64,000 bases of DNA from CAMTUW01 sp947085035 (GCA_947085035.1 CAMTUW010000007.1:93759-157758), one strand, 5' to 3'; counted from the first letter of the stretch, positions 45,105 to 54,066 are shown. The notes: generated from the sequence alone by a model not told the origin. Numbers and translations: made by a program.

Positions 45105-45772
45105 TGGCCAACGAACTGCGCGAGAACCGTTGCGACGCCGAACACGATGAACAGTGCGCCCGACACGCGGCGCACAGCGCGCTCCGGCAGACGCACCCCC
45201 ATCACACGGCCGACGCCGATCGCGATCGCGTCAGCAAAGACCATCCCCAACGTCGAGCCAAGCGTCACAGCCCAGAACTGACCCATGGGCGTGATGCCCT
45301 CAAGAGTCAACCCGCTGTCTTGCAGCCACGAACTCACGGAGGGGCCCGCCGCATGCAGATATGCGAGAAGCGCTGAACCGGGATCGGCGGCGATCGTCAT
45401 CGTCATGATCTGCGTCTTGTCACCAAGCTCAGCGAAGAAGAACGCGACGAATGTGGCGAGTATCGGGCCAAGACCGGCTCGCGCACGATTCATGTCGCTC
45501 TCGTCGACCTTGTCGCCGCGCAGTGTCCATACACCGAAACCAACGAACAGCGCTCCTGTGAACCACGGCAACACGCCCACCGGGATGAACGTTCCCAGGG
45601 TCTGCCCAACGAGAGCGGTGAAGAAGTGGACGACCAGCGTGGCCGCGAAGATGCCGATGAGCACCTGCCACGCCTTGTACCGTGTGGCGAGCAGTAAAGC
45701 GAGTAGCTGCGATTTGTCCGCAAACTCACCCACCATGATCAACACGAACGAGACGATGAAAACGTACGTCAT
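45101..45772 (-). CDS. TMEM165/GDT1 (UPF0016) family cation transporter
   Basis: 223 residues with six predicted helices in two repeats. The hallmark E-x-G-D-[KR]-[ST] motif is perfect in the second repeat (AELGDKTQI) and changed to EFADKSQ in the first (Gly to Ala). The family exports manganese or calcium in exchange for protons. The gene overlaps queH by four bases and follows folD. There is no yybP-ykoY manganese riboswitch signature ahead of it that I can see. Confidence 0.85.
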   Translation of the reverse strand: MTYVFIVSFVLIMVGEFADKSQLLALLLATRYKAWQVLIGIFAATLVVHFFTALVGQTLGTFIPVGVLPWFTGALFVGFGVWTLRGDKVDESDMNRARAGLGPILATFVAFFFAELGDKTQIMTMTIAADPGSALLAYLHAAGPSVSSWLQDSGLTLEGITPMGQFWAVTLGSTLGMVFADAIAIGVGRVMGVRLPERAVRRVSGALFIVFGVATVLAQFVGQ

Positions 45773-45779
45773 CTAGGAC

Positions 45780-46637
45780 TCAGAGCTTCACGCCTGCGAC
45801 GATCGCCGCCGCCTCGGCGGTGTTCATCACGAGCATCGCGCGGGTCATCGGACCGACTCCGCCCGGAACAGGAGTGATCGCCGAGGCGAGCGGCTCCACC
45901 GAGTCGAAGTCGACGTCTCCCACCAAAGACCCGTCGGCCGAGCGGTTTATCCCGACATCGATCACGACCGCGCCGGGCTTCACATACTCGGAAGTGATCA
46001 TCTTCTCGCGACCAACAGCGGCAACGAGGATGTCGGCCTCGCGGCACACTGCGGGCAGGTCCACCGTGCGACTGTGACAGATCGTCACCGTCGCGTCGCG
46101 CTCCAGAAGCATCAACGCCTGCGGCTTGCCGACGATCGATGATCGGCCAACCACGACAGCACTCTTGCCTGCGGGGTCGATGCCGTAGTGATCGAGCATG
46201 GCCATGACGCCCCACGGCGTGCACGCCCGGGCACCGCTGAGACCTCGAACCAGACGACCGAGGTTCTCCGGATGCAGGCCGTCCACGTCTTTGGAGCGAC
46301 TGACCCTGGCCAGAGCCGCTTCTTCATCCAAGTGTGACGGCAAAGGGAGCTGCACGAGAATGCCATGAACTGCGGGATCGGCGTTGCAGCGGTCGATGAT
46401 CTCGTTCAGCTCATCTTGGGTTGTCTGCGCGGGGCGACGATGGTCAAACGACCTGATCCCCACCTGCTCGCAGTCGCGCTCCTTCATCCTGACGTAGGAG
46501 TGCGATGCGGGGTCCTCGCCGATCAACACGACCGCGAGACCTGGCTGCACTCCGGCCGCCTTCACGCGCTCAACGAGCGCACAGGCCCGCTCGCGCACCT
46601 CGGCCGACACCACAAGACCGTCGAGAATCACTGCCAC
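45780..46637 (-). CDS. folD: Methylenetetrahydrofolate dehydrogenase/cyclohydrolase FolD
   Basis: 285 residues. The active site segment SHSYVRMKERDCEQVGI contains the catalytic Tyr-x3-Lys; HGILVQLPLP, DVDGLHPENLGRL, the NADP loop VVVGRSSIVGKP and the C-terminal DVGINR and PVPGGVGPMTRAMLVMNT are typical. GTG 46637 has GGGAGG seven bases upstream. The 65-base leader contains a 6-bp hairpin TGCGGT-AAGTC-ACCGCA whose role is unknown. A TACACT -10 box lies at 46707-46712. Confidence 0.96.
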   Translation of the reverse strand: MAVILDGLVVSAEVRERACALVERVKAAGVQPGLAVVLIGEDPASHSYVRMKERDCEQVGIRSFDHRRPAQTTQDELNEIIDRCNADPAVHGILVQLPLPSHLDEEAALARVSRSKDVDGLHPENLGRLVRGLSGARACTPWGVMAMLDHYGIDPAGKSAVVVGRSSIVGKPQALMLLERDATVTICHSRTVDLPAVCREADILVAAVGREKMITSEYVKPGAVVIDVGINRSADGSLVGDVDFDSVEPLASAITPVPGGVGPMTRAMLVMNTAEAAAIVAGVKL

Positions 46638-46706
46638 CCGAACTCCTCCCAGAAATGACGACTTGCGGTGACTTACCGCACGTCAAAGGGTTCAACAAGC
46701 CGACAC

Positions 46707-46712
46707 AGTGTA
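46707..46712 (-). promoter_or_regulatory. Promoter -10 (TACACT) for folD
   Basis: GC-TACACT on the minus strand; leader of about 65 bases containing a short hairpin. Confidence 0.5.
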
Positions 46713-46757
46713 GCACGCGAGGAGCACTTCACTGAGGGCGAAACCACCCGGAAACAC

Positions 46758-47339
46758 TCAGCCCTTGACCGCGGCGAGAAGCGCGCGGAACTCATCCGTG
46801 CCGGCGCGCCCAACGAGCTCATAGGCAGCCGACTCGGCCGTACTGATGACCGCTCCCGCCGCTGTAAGACGCGCAAGCGCGTATCCATGTGACGCCTCCT
46901 CGCGACTGCAGCACGCATCAGCGATGACGTGCACATCGAACCCCTCGCGAAGCGCCGCAAGCGCGGTCTGCGTGACGCAGATGTGTGTTTCCATGCCAGC
47001 GATCACCAGCTGACGTCGCGCAGAGGCGCGAACGGCCTCGACGAAAGACGGCTCGGCGAAGCAGTCAAACGTCATCTTGTCCACGGTGGAGATGTCGGCT
47101 CCAGCGTCTGTCGCCTCAGACAACACCGCGCCGAGCGCGGCATCGGTGTCGCCCAGCCCTTTGGGGTACTGGCGGGTCACGATGACCGGCACGCCAACGA
47201 TACCTGCTGCCCGAAGCAGCAAAGATGCACTTGAGATCACACGCTCGCGCTGGGGCATGGCCGCAGCGAGTCGGTCCTGCACGTCGATCACGATCACCGA
47301 CGCTGAGCGACGGTCGAGAGTTGAAGTCGCGGGAACCAT
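46758..47339 (-). CDS. Isochorismatase-like cysteine hydrolase
   Basis: 193 residues. The catalytic triad Asp-Lys-Cys is visible in VIVIDVQDRLA, VDKMTFDCF and GMETHICVTQTALAAL, with the cis-peptide before Glu-Thr-His. This group (YcaC-like) includes nicotinamidases and amidases whose substrate cannot be told from sequence. It is transcribed away from the superoxide reductase gene, sharing a 130-base divergent region. The TAA/ATG region shows no strong terminator toward folD. Confidence 0.87.
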   Translation of the reverse strand: MVPATSTLDRRSASVIVIDVQDRLAAAMPQRERVISSASLLLRAAGIVGVPVIVTRQYPKGLGDTDAALGAVLSEATDAGADISTVDKMTFDCFAEPSFVEAVRASARRQLVIAGMETHICVTQTALAALREGFDVHVIADACCSREEASHGYALARLTAAGAVISTAESAAYELVGRAGTDEFRALLAAVKG

Positions 47340-47469
47340 GTCACGCCTCCTTGCACGGGTCCAATGGAGTAGGAGCGCTTGATTCTAACGCCTGAAAGGA
47401 AGGGTACATACTGCAAGACCGGTGAACGGCCGGAGAATGACCGCTGAGTGAACCCCGGAGGTAGTGAAC

Positions 47470-47820
47470 ATGAGCGATGCCCCGATCCTTGCCGGAATCA
47501 ATCGCGTGGCCGATGTCGACACAGCGAGTGATTTCGAGAAGAAGCACCTCCCTTATCTCACCTGCGAGCGTGAGGGCGAGAAGGTCCACGTGCGAGTGGA
47601 AGTCGGCCACTGGGTGGGCCATCCCAACCAGCCGGATCACTTCATCGAGTGGATCGCAGTACACGCGGCCGGCGTGCCGGTGGCGAGGTTCGATCTCTCG
47701 GCCGTCGCAGTCGAACCCGTGGTGAGCTGCGTGCTCGCGATTGAGCCGGGAACAGCGATCACGGCCATGGAATCGTGCAACCTGCACGGCGTCTGGGTCA
47801 CCGAGGTCGTCTCTCCGTAG
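47470..47820 (+). CDS. Superoxide reductase (neelaredoxin/desulfoferrodoxin class II)
   Basis: 116 residues. The iron centre ligands are readable: His26 in FEKKHLPYL (with the conserved Lys25), His51 and His57 in VGHPNQPDHFIEWI, and the C-terminal Cys-x2-His in ESCNLHG. No N-terminal rubredoxin-like Cys4 domain is present, so this is the one-iron (neelaredoxin) class. It reduces superoxide to peroxide without making oxygen, an anaerobe's defence. ATG 47470 has GGAGG eight bases upstream. A strong 12-bp hairpin follows the stop. Confidence 0.93.
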   Translation: MSDAPILAGINRVADVDTASDFEKKHLPYLTCEREGEKVHVRVEVGHWVGHPNQPDHFIEWIAVHAAGVPVARFDLSAVAVEPVVSCVLAIEPGTAITAMESCNLHGVWVTEVVSP

Positions 47821-47850
47821 AGAAGACCCCCGATCGCTACGCGCACGACA

Positions 47851-47882
47851 CCAAGCCGCCTCGAACCGCTGAGGCGGCTTGG
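47851..47882. terminator. Bidirectional terminator
   Basis: Perfect 12-bp stem CCAAGCCGCCTC / GAGGCGGCTTGG around an 8-base loop, between the convergent superoxide reductase and DUF6483-like genes. T-runs are weak on both sides. Confidence 0.7.
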
Positions 47883-47885
47883 CTC

Positions 47886-48242
47886 TCAGTTCGCCCGGTT
47901 CGGGTCGGACAGTTGTCGTACCGCACCGGCTTGCTCTCGGCGTAGGGAGGCGAAAACGATCTCGCCGCGCCCCTCAAGAGCTTGTGCTTCGATGTCGAGC
48001 GTCTGCGCAAGAAGTTCGAGCACGCGGTCGTCCGGCATGTTGATGGCGACAAGAGAGGCAAGAGATGCCCCGGACAGTCGCGATGCGATGGCGGGATCCA
48101 TATCAAGCGCCAAGCCGATGGCCTGCTCGGCGAGTTCGATCGGCTCTTCGGCGACCGGGGAACCGACTTGCTCGAGCGCTCGACGAATGAGAGCACCCAT
48201 CTGCTCGATTATGCGCAGGATGTAGTCAGACTGGTACTGCAC
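47886..48242 (-). CDS. DUF6483-like small protein
   Basis: 118 residues. The start YQSDYILRIIEQMGALIRRAL resembles the DUF6483 family of small helical Gram-positive proteins; the rest is helical with a TPR-like pattern. GTG 48242 is preferred to TTG 48269 because AGAGGA is six to seven bases upstream. It is a single gene between superoxide reductase and ruvB, on the ruv strand. Function unknown. Confidence 0.6.
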   Translation of the reverse strand: MQYQSDYILRIIEQMGALIRRALEQVGSPVAEEPIELAEQAIGLALDMDPAIASRLSGASLASLVAINMPDDRVLELLAQTLDIEAQALEGRGEIVFASLRREQAGAVRQLSDPNRAN

Positions 48243-48338
48243 GCATCGTCCTCTCGCTTTATCGCTCAACCCAGAAAGTACCCCAATCGGTCTCGTTACC
48301 TGTCGAAACCGACCAAAGTACGGGTGGATGACTCCGAG

Positions 48339-49409
48339 TCAGAAAAGCACCTCTTGCTCGGGCGCGTCACCGGGTGGTGTAAGGCCAAGATGTTGATACG
48401 CTCGTGTTGTGGCCTGTCTCCCTTTGGGTGTGCGCACCATCATCCCCAACTGCAGCAGATACGGTTCGTAGACGTCTTCGAGCGTCTCCGACTCCTCACC
48501 CGTGGCGGCGGCCAACGTGTTGAGGCCCACCGGCCGACCGACGAAGACCTCGGCGAGTGTCCTGAGAATCTTGATGTCCATCCAGTCCAAGCCCACATGA
48601 TCCACCTCGAAGAACGCGAGCGCTTCGGCTGCGACATCTTCTGAGATCGTGCCGGCATGACGCACCTGGGCGTAATCTCGGACACGCTTCAACAGTCTGT
48701 TAGCCAGACGCGGTGTCCCTCTGCTTCGGCGAGCGATCTCGGCGGCCGCACGGGCATCGAGCTCGACGCCGAGGATCGTCGCAGAGCGTGTCACTATCGA
48801 GCGCAGGTCATCGGCGTCGTAGTAGTCCAGCCGAAACGCCATGCCGAAGCGGTCACGCAAGGGGGCCGTCAGAAGGCCCGTGCGAGTGGTAGCCCCCACA
48901 AGCGTGAACCGAGGCAGATCGAGGCGGACCGAGCGCGCGGCCGGCCCCTTGCCTATGATGATGTCGAGGGTGAAGTCCTCCATCGCCGGGTAGAGGATCT
49001 CCTCGACAGCACGACCCAGGCGGTGGATCTCGTCGATGAAGAGCACGTCTCGTGGCTCGAGGTTCGTGAGCACTGCGGCCAGATCGCCCGCCCGCTCGAT
49101 CGCCGGGCCGCTCGTGGTCTTGAGTCTGACCCCTGACTCGGCGGCGATGACAGCGGCCAGCGTCGTCTTTCCCAAGCCGGGTGGTCCGGACAGCAGAATG
49201 TGGTCGATCGGCTCCTGGCGCTGTATCGCAGCCTCGATGAGTACCGCGAGGTTCTCCTTGACCCTGGCCTGCCCGAGGTATTCGTCCAAGGAGCGAGGCC
49301 GGAGCGAGCGATCGATCTCGAGATCGTCTTCCGTGAGATCGGCCGACACGAGTCGCTGCGCGTCATCCGCCTCGTCTTCATGCGGGCCAGCTTCCCAGAT
49401 GGTGCTCAC
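48339..49409 (-). CDS. ruvB: Holliday junction branch migration ATPase RuvB
   Basis: 356 residues. It has SLRPRSLDEYLGQARVKENL, Walker A SGPPGLGKTTLA, Walker B VLFIDEIHRL, sensor 1 FTLVGATTRTGLL with PLRDRFG (Arg finger), and a C-terminal winged helix ending PKGRQATTRAYQHLG. GTG 49409 overlaps the ruvA stop as GTGA. Third gene of the ruvCAB operon. Confidence 0.97.
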   Translation of the reverse strand: MSTIWEAGPHEDEADDAQRLVSADLTEDDLEIDRSLRPRSLDEYLGQARVKENLAVLIEAAIQRQEPIDHILLSGPPGLGKTTLAAVIAAESGVRLKTTSGPAIERAGDLAAVLTNLEPRDVLFIDEIHRLGRAVEEILYPAMEDFTLDIIIGKGPAARSVRLDLPRFTLVGATTRTGLLTAPLRDRFGMAFRLDYYDADDLRSIVTRSATILGVELDARAAAEIARRSRGTPRLANRLLKRVRDYAQVRHAGTISEDVAAEALAFFEVDHVGLDWMDIKILRTLAEVFVGRPVGLNTLAAATGEESETLEDVYEPYLLQLGMMVRTPKGRQATTRAYQHLGLTPPGDAPEQEVLF

Positions 49410-49993
49410 GACCCACCCCCCAGCCTCGCGAGCGCGTACTTGAGCACCCCTTGGACGTCACTTGAAGCTGACGCCCCTTTGAGCGCTGTGGTGACCTCTG
49501 CGGAGGTGAACCCCATGCCGAGAAGCGCCTCGCGCGCTTCTGACGCAGCCAGCGCCACGCGCCCCTTCACCGCGCCGTCGCCACTCGAGCCAGGCAAGAA
49601 CCGCCCTCCGAGATCGACGATGATGCGCTGAGCGGTCTTGCGTCCGATACCGGGAACGCTCGAGAACAAAGTCGCATCCTCGGTCATCACCGAGTGCGCG
49701 AGTTCATCAGGAGAAAGCGCTGACAGCGTGGCCAGCGCGACCTTGGGCCCGACGCCGCTCACCGTGAGCAGCGCCTCGAAAGCCTCGCGCTCACTCGTGC
49801 TCGCGAAACCGAAAAGGGTCATCTCGTCCTCGCGCACATGAAGATGCGTGTGAACCAGCACCTGGTCACCAACGGCCGGCAGCGCCGCGATCGACCGCGC
49901 TGACATCAAGAGCCGGTATCCGACGCCGCCCACGCCGATGAGGGCGTATCCCGCGCCGGTGCCCACGACACATCCTTCGAGGAATGCGATCAC
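49406..49993 (-). CDS. ruvA: Holliday junction-binding protein RuvA
   Basis: 195 residues. The OB domain is followed by helix-hairpin-helix motifs (LLTVSGVGPKVALATLSAL, LFSSVPGIGRKTAQRIIVDL) and a C-terminal domain III (EALLGMGFTSAEVTTAL) that contacts RuvB. GTG 49993 forms a GTGA overlap with ruvC, so the three subunits are translationally coupled. Confidence 0.96.
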   Translation of the reverse strand: MIAFLEGCVVGTGAGYALIGVGGVGYRLLMSARSIAALPAVGDQVLVHTHLHVREDEMTLFGFASTSEREAFEALLTVSGVGPKVALATLSALSPDELAHSVMTEDATLFSSVPGIGRKTAQRIIVDLGGRFLPGSSGDGAVKGRVALAASEAREALLGMGFTSAEVTTALKGASASSDVQGVLKYALARLGGGS

Positions 49994-50487
49994 GCGGTGG
50001 CCTCCTCGAGTGCTTTGCGACCTCGCAGATGCGCGTGGGTGATCGCTACAGCGAGTGCGTCGGCCGCATGATCGGGCTTCGGGTCGTGATCAAGCGCAAG
50101 AAGTGTGCGCACCATGTACGTGACCTGACTCTTGTCAGCGGTCCCCGACCCGACGACACAACTCTTGATCTGCACCGGCGAGTACTCCCCCAACGGAAGA
50201 TCGGAATCGGCCGTGGCGAGCAGTGCGACCCCGCGGGCCTGACCGGTGGCGAACGCACTCTTGGCGTTTGTCCCGAAGAACACACTTTCCACGGCGCACT
50301 CGTCAGGAGAGTAGCGACCCACGATCGAGGCGATCTCGTCGTGAATCGTCTTCAGGCGGGATGCCACCGAGCATCCCGGGCGCGTCTCGATGCACCCGTA
50401 GGCGAGCGCACGTTGCTTCGAGCCGCGAAATTCGACCACGCCCCAACCGGTGCTCGCCAACCCGGGATCGATGCCCAAGATGATCAC
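49990..50487 (-). CDS. ruvC: Holliday junction resolvase RuvC
   Basis: 165 residues of the RNase H fold. The acidic catalytic residues are in ILGIDPGLASTGWG, CAVESVFFGTNAKSA and PDHAADALAVAITH. GTG 50487 has GGGGAGG upstream; the ORF reaching back to 50520 has no ribosome site. A LexA box lies 27 bases upstream, so the operon is probably SOS-induced. yebC lies just upstream. Confidence 0.96.
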   Translation of the reverse strand: MIILGIDPGLASTGWGVVEFRGSKQRALAYGCIETRPGCSVASRLKTIHDEIASIVGRYSPDECAVESVFFGTNAKSAFATGQARGVALLATADSDLPLGEYSPVQIKSCVVGSGTADKSQVTYMVRTLLALDHDPKPDHAADALAVAITHAHLRGRKALEEATA

Positions 50488-50513
50488 GCAGCGCCGCCTC
50501 CCCTGGTCGCAAT

Positions 50514-50527
50514 CGAACATATGTTCA
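50514..50527 (-). promoter_or_regulatory. LexA (SOS) box upstream of ruvCAB
   Basis: CGAACATATGTTCA matches the Gram-positive SOS box CGAAC-N4-GTTCG in 13 of 14 positions; the core GAACATATGTTC is a perfect palindrome. It lies 27 bases before the ruvC start and probably overlaps the promoter. Confidence 0.85.
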
Positions 50528-50586
50528 GGGTAACAGCCCCCTACGACAGCGTAAAGCTGAGCCGAGTGATCGGGCGGACGCCCACC

Positions 50587-51342
50587 TCAGGCAAGCTCAG
50601 CGGCGATCTCGTCAGTGAGCTCCATCGTGTGGTAGACGTTTTGGATATCGTCGAGTTCCTCGAGCCTGTCGACCAGTCGCAATACCTTCTTGGCGTCAGC
50701 GACGCTGACCACGGTCGTGTTGACCGGCTCCATGACCAACTCAGCTCCCTTGACGGGAGCTCCGGCGGACTCGAGCCGCTCCCGAACGCCCATGACCTCT
50801 CCGGGCGTGGTGTAGACGTAGACCTCATCGTCCGCGACATCCATGTCATCGCCGCCGGCCTCGGCCACCAGAAGGAACATCTCGTCCTCGTCGAAAGTGG
50901 TGCCCCGCTCGACGGCTACCTGACCCTTGCGCTCGAACTGGAACGCGACCGATCCCGTCGCGCCGAGATTGCCACCGGCGCGAGTGAACGCTGAGCGCAC
51001 GTCGGCCGCCGTCCGATTGCGGTTGTCGGTGAGCGCCTCGACATACAGGGCCACCCCCGCAGGACCATAGCCCTCGTAGATGACTTCTTCGAACAGTGCG
51101 GCGTCCGATCCCGCACCGAACGCCTTGTCGATCGCGGTCTGGATCTTGTCTTTGGGCAACGAGTAGCTCTTGGCTTTGGCGATGGCGGCGGCAAGAGGCG
51201 CGTTGTTCTCGGGGCTCGGGTCACCACCAGCCCTCGCAGCGACGGTGATGATACGGCTCAGTTTCGAGAACAACGCTGAGCGCTTCGCGTCCACTGCGGC
51301 CTTACGATGCTTGGTGGTCGCCCATTTCGAGTGCCCGGACAT
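50587..51342 (-). CDS. yebC: YebC/PmpR family regulatory or translation protein
   Basis: 251 residues. The start MSGHSKWATTKHRKAAVDAKRSALFSKLSRIITVAAR, KSYSLPKDKIQTAIDKA and EVIYEGYGPAGVALYVEALTDNRNRTAADVRSAF are the family signature; full length. YebC proteins were seen as transcription regulators and, more recently, as factors that relieve ribosome stalling at proline runs. It precedes ruvC as in very many bacteria. Confidence 0.97.
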   Translation of the reverse strand: MSGHSKWATTKHRKAAVDAKRSALFSKLSRIITVAARAGGDPSPENNAPLAAAIAKAKSYSLPKDKIQTAIDKAFGAGSDAALFEEVIYEGYGPAGVALYVEALTDNRNRTAADVRSAFTRAGGNLGATGSVAFQFERKGQVAVERGTTFDEDEMFLLVAEAGGDDMDVADDEVYVYTTPGEVMGVRERLESAGAPVKGAELVMEPVNTTVVSVADAKKVLRLVDRLEELDDIQNVYHTMELTDEIAAELA

Positions 51343-51379
51343 GCGTCCTCATCTCTTTGCTCCACACTCATCTCGGCCT

Positions 51380-51955
51380 TCAGCTCGAGACGACATCCTC
51401 GATGAAATACCTGTGCACACGCGGATCGCCGGTGAGCTCCGGATGAAACGCCGTGGCAAGCACGCGACCTCCTCGCGCGGCGACGATGCGTCCATCGTGC
51501 TCAGCGAGCACTTCAACACCTGCGCCGACCCTCTCGATCCAAGGCGCCCTGATGAAGACGCCCCGATACGCATGTCCGATGTGGGCGAAGTCGAGATCGA
51601 CCTCGAACGAGTCCACCTGTCTTCCGAAAGCGTTGCGCCTGATCTCGACGTCAAGAATGCCCAACGAGCGCTGCCCGGGCACCGCGTCAATCACCGCTTG
51701 GGCCACGAGGATAGCACCCGCGCACGTTCCCCAGACCGCCATACCCTCGGCGTGCCGCTTCACGATGGGCTCATAGAACTCATACGTCACCATGAGTTTC
51801 GCGATCGCGGTCGACTCGCCGCCGGGAATGATCAATCCGTCGAGGTCGTCAAGCTGGGAGGGCCTCCGCACAGCAACGGCGCCCACGTCGAGCGCCTCGA
51901 GCGAGTAGATATGCTCACGGAAGGCCCCCTGCAGTGCGAGCACTCCGATTCTCAC
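51380..51955 (-). CDS. pdxT: Pyridoxal 5'-phosphate synthase glutaminase subunit PdxT
   Basis: 191 residues. Class I glutaminase: IGVLALQGAFREHIYSLEALG-like start, LIIPGGEST, nucleophile Cys in WGTCAGAILVA, and His-Glu in TAFHPELTGD. It supplies ammonia to PdxS. GTG 51955 begins one base after the pdxS stop codon; the ORF start upstream lies inside pdxS. Confidence 0.96.
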   Translation of the reverse strand: MRIGVLALQGAFREHIYSLEALDVGAVAVRRPSQLDDLDGLIIPGGESTAIAKLMVTYEFYEPIVKRHAEGMAVWGTCAGAILVAQAVIDAVPGQRSLGILDVEIRRNAFGRQVDSFEVDLDFAHIGHAYRGVFIRAPWIERVGAGVEVLAEHDGRIVAARGGRVLATAFHPELTGDPRVHRYFIEDVVSS

Positions 51956-51956
51956 T

Positions 51957-52853
51957 CTACCAGCCACGCTCCTGCATACGCTCAGCGCTTGGGATGTCTG
52001 AGATGTTGATGCCGACCATCGCCTCGCCAAGATCGCGAGAGACGCGAGCGATGACGTCAGGATCGTCGAAGTGGGTGGTCGCCTCGACGATCGCCTTCGC
52101 GCGTTTTGCAGGGTCGCCGCTCTTGAAGATGCCTGAGCCGACGAACACGCCGTCGCAGCCCAGTTGCATCATGAGTGCGGCATCGGCAGGTGTCGCGATC
52201 CCGCCGGCGGAGAAGTTCACGACCGGCAGCTTTCCGGTCTCAGCGACCAGCCGGACGAGCTCGTACGGGGCCTGCAGATCCTTCGCGGCGGTGTAGAGCT
52301 GCTCGCCACGCAGGCCTGACACCCACGCGATCTCATCGGAGACGGTCCGCATGTGACGCACGGCCTCTACCACGTTGCCTGTTCCTGGCTCGCCTTTGGT
52401 GCGCACCATGGCCGCGCCCTCGGCGATGCGCCGAAGCGCCTCACCAAGATTGCGACATCCGCAGACGAACGGCACGCCGAACGCCCACTTGTCCACGTGG
52501 TACTCGTCATCGGCGGGCGTGAGGACCTCGGACTCGTCGATGTAGTCGACACCGAGTGTCTCGAGCACCTGGGCCTCGACGAAATGTCCGATACGGCACT
52601 TGGCCATGACCGGGATGGTCACCGAGCCGACGATCGCCTCGACGATGGTGGGGTCCGCCATTCGCGCAACGCCACCCATCGCGCGGATGTCGGCAGGCAC
52701 CCTCTCAAGCGCCATGACGGCAACCGCGCCGGCGTCCTCTGCGATCTTGGCCTGCTCGACGTTGATGACGTCCATGATGACGCCACCCTTGAGCATCTCG
52801 GCCAATCCGGTCTTGACTCGAACGGTCCCGGTCTCTCGCACAGTCTCAGTCAC
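51957..52853 (-). CDS. pdxS: Pyridoxal 5'-phosphate synthase lyase subunit PdxS
   Basis: 298 residues. TGLAEMLKGGVIMDVINVEQAKIAEDAGAVAVMALERVP, IPVMAKCRIGHFVEAQ (catalytic Lys) and PVVNFSAGGIATPADAALMMQLGCDGVFVGSGIF are nearly invariant in the family. GTG 52853 gives normal length. It makes PLP from ribose 5-phosphate, glyceraldehyde 3-phosphate and glutamine with PdxT. A TTGTAC-18-TACAAT promoter is upstream. Confidence 0.97.
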   Translation of the reverse strand: MTETVRETGTVRVKTGLAEMLKGGVIMDVINVEQAKIAEDAGAVAVMALERVPADIRAMGGVARMADPTIVEAIVGSVTIPVMAKCRIGHFVEAQVLETLGVDYIDESEVLTPADDEYHVDKWAFGVPFVCGCRNLGEALRRIAEGAAMVRTKGEPGTGNVVEAVRHMRTVSDEIAWVSGLRGEQLYTAAKDLQAPYELVRLVAETGKLPVVNFSAGGIATPADAALMMQLGCDGVFVGSGIFKSGDPAKRAKAIVEATTHFDDPDVIARVSRDLGEAMVGINISDIPSAERMQERGW

Positions 52854-52919
52854 TGGCTGTCTTGCTCCTCTCGGCACCCGAAAAGCCACAGGGTGAGTGA
52901 TCGCTTCGTCAACTCGTGG

Positions 52920-52949
52920 ATTGTACCCGCGCCTCACGGATAGGTACAA
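52920..52949 (-). promoter_or_regulatory. Promoter for pdxST
   Basis: Minus strand TTGTAC (52944-52949), 18-base spacer, TACAAT (52920-52925); start point about 60 bases before GTG 52853. The best -35/-10 pair in the window besides nrdJ. Confidence 0.65.
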
Positions 52950-52986
52950 CCGCAATGACCGAACCCACCAAAGGGGTGCGAAACGA

Positions 52987-54036
52987 CTACCTGATCTCGA
53001 TGCGCCCGTCGAGCGGGATCACCTGGAACCACGTTGTCCCGCTGGCGAGCTTGACGGGATTGCCCGCAGCGTCGCGAAAACGCGGTGGCGCTGTGCGATC
53101 AGCCACCCATGTCACGTCGATCCTCCCGCCGTTGCGAAGAATCGTCGCCCTCCCTTTGCCCCCCAGATCGATGTCGTAGGTCACCGATTGGATCTTGTCA
53201 CGGCCAGCCACCGTGTACTTCGCCCAGATGATCACGACATTGGTTGCGCGAACCTGCTTGCCGGACGCTCGGTCCCGGTGGACGTTTCCGTTGTTCCAGC
53301 GCAGATAGCTGTCCTTCTCCGCGTCATATTCCCACCTCACGCGATTGGCCTGCGAGAAGGGGATGTCGACTCGCGCAGCCGTCGGCGTCAGCTCCATGCC
53401 GCGTCGCTGGAAGCTGAGCGCCTCGAGCTCTGCGGTGGTCTTCATCTTGCGCTTCTTCGCCTCCGCGTAGGCCTTCTTGGTGTCGAGCATCAGGTTATGC
53501 GGAGCGCTCCGGTCGGACGCACGCCAATACGGGTACGAGACGCCCACGTCCTGCGAGAGGTCTGACAGACGGGCCGCCCGCACTCTGCGGTTCACCCCTG
53601 CATTCGCCCCCGAGAAGAAGAACAGCCCATCGTACTGCGGAACGACCCACAGGTCTGATAGGCGCGCGCTCCTGACCGGTCCGAGCGTATCCGGCACACG
53701 ACTGTGGAAGATGCAGTTGAAGCGCGTGATGCCGCCCTCGGCGATGGTCTCGTAGACGACATCGGCGGAGTTGAGACCCAACTGCGGCCTCGAAGCGGGC
53801 GAGTTCTCGATCTTGACTGACAGCGGCCTTCTCGAAATCGCCTCATGACTCGGAGCGTCCTTGCCCGTGTAGGGCCAACGCGGCGGCGTCGGCGGCTTGG
53901 CCACGGTGCGCTCAGCGTTCGCCACAGGCCAAAGCGACGTCACCTCGACGGGTGGGCGGGCGCATCCCGTTGCGAGCAGAGCCGCGACGAGAGACCCCGC
54001 AGCCGCGATCAGGACGTATGTGCGGTTGTGCGACAT
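52987..54036 (-). CDS. DUF3048 (YerB-like) lipoprotein
   Basis: 349 residues. The signal peptide has a lipobox LLATGC (Cys25). The two YerB domains show RRPLSVKIENSPASRPQLGLNSADVVYETIAEGGITRF, GPVRSARLSDLWVVPQYDGLFFFSGAN and the C-terminal GTTWFQVIPLDG. Family function is unknown; members are secreted Gram-positive and actinobacterial proteins. ATG 54036 has GGAGGAG upstream and a TAGACT -10 box at 54067-54072. Confidence 0.92.
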   Translation of the reverse strand: MSHNRTYVLIAAAGSLVAALLATGCARPPVEVTSLWPVANAERTVAKPPTPPRWPYTGKDAPSHEAISRRPLSVKIENSPASRPQLGLNSADVVYETIAEGGITRFNCIFHSRVPDTLGPVRSARLSDLWVVPQYDGLFFFSGANAGVNRRVRAARLSDLSQDVGVSYPYWRASDRSAPHNLMLDTKKAYAEAKKRKMKTTAELEALSFQRRGMELTPTAARVDIPFSQANRVRWEYDAEKDSYLRWNNGNVHRDRASGKQVRATNVVIIWAKYTVAGRDKIQSVTYDIDLGGKGRATILRNGGRIDVTWVADRTAPPRFRDAAGNPVKLASGTTWFQVIPLDGRIEIR

Positions 54037-54066
54037 ATGTCGCTCCTCCTGTTGTCGGTCACTCGC

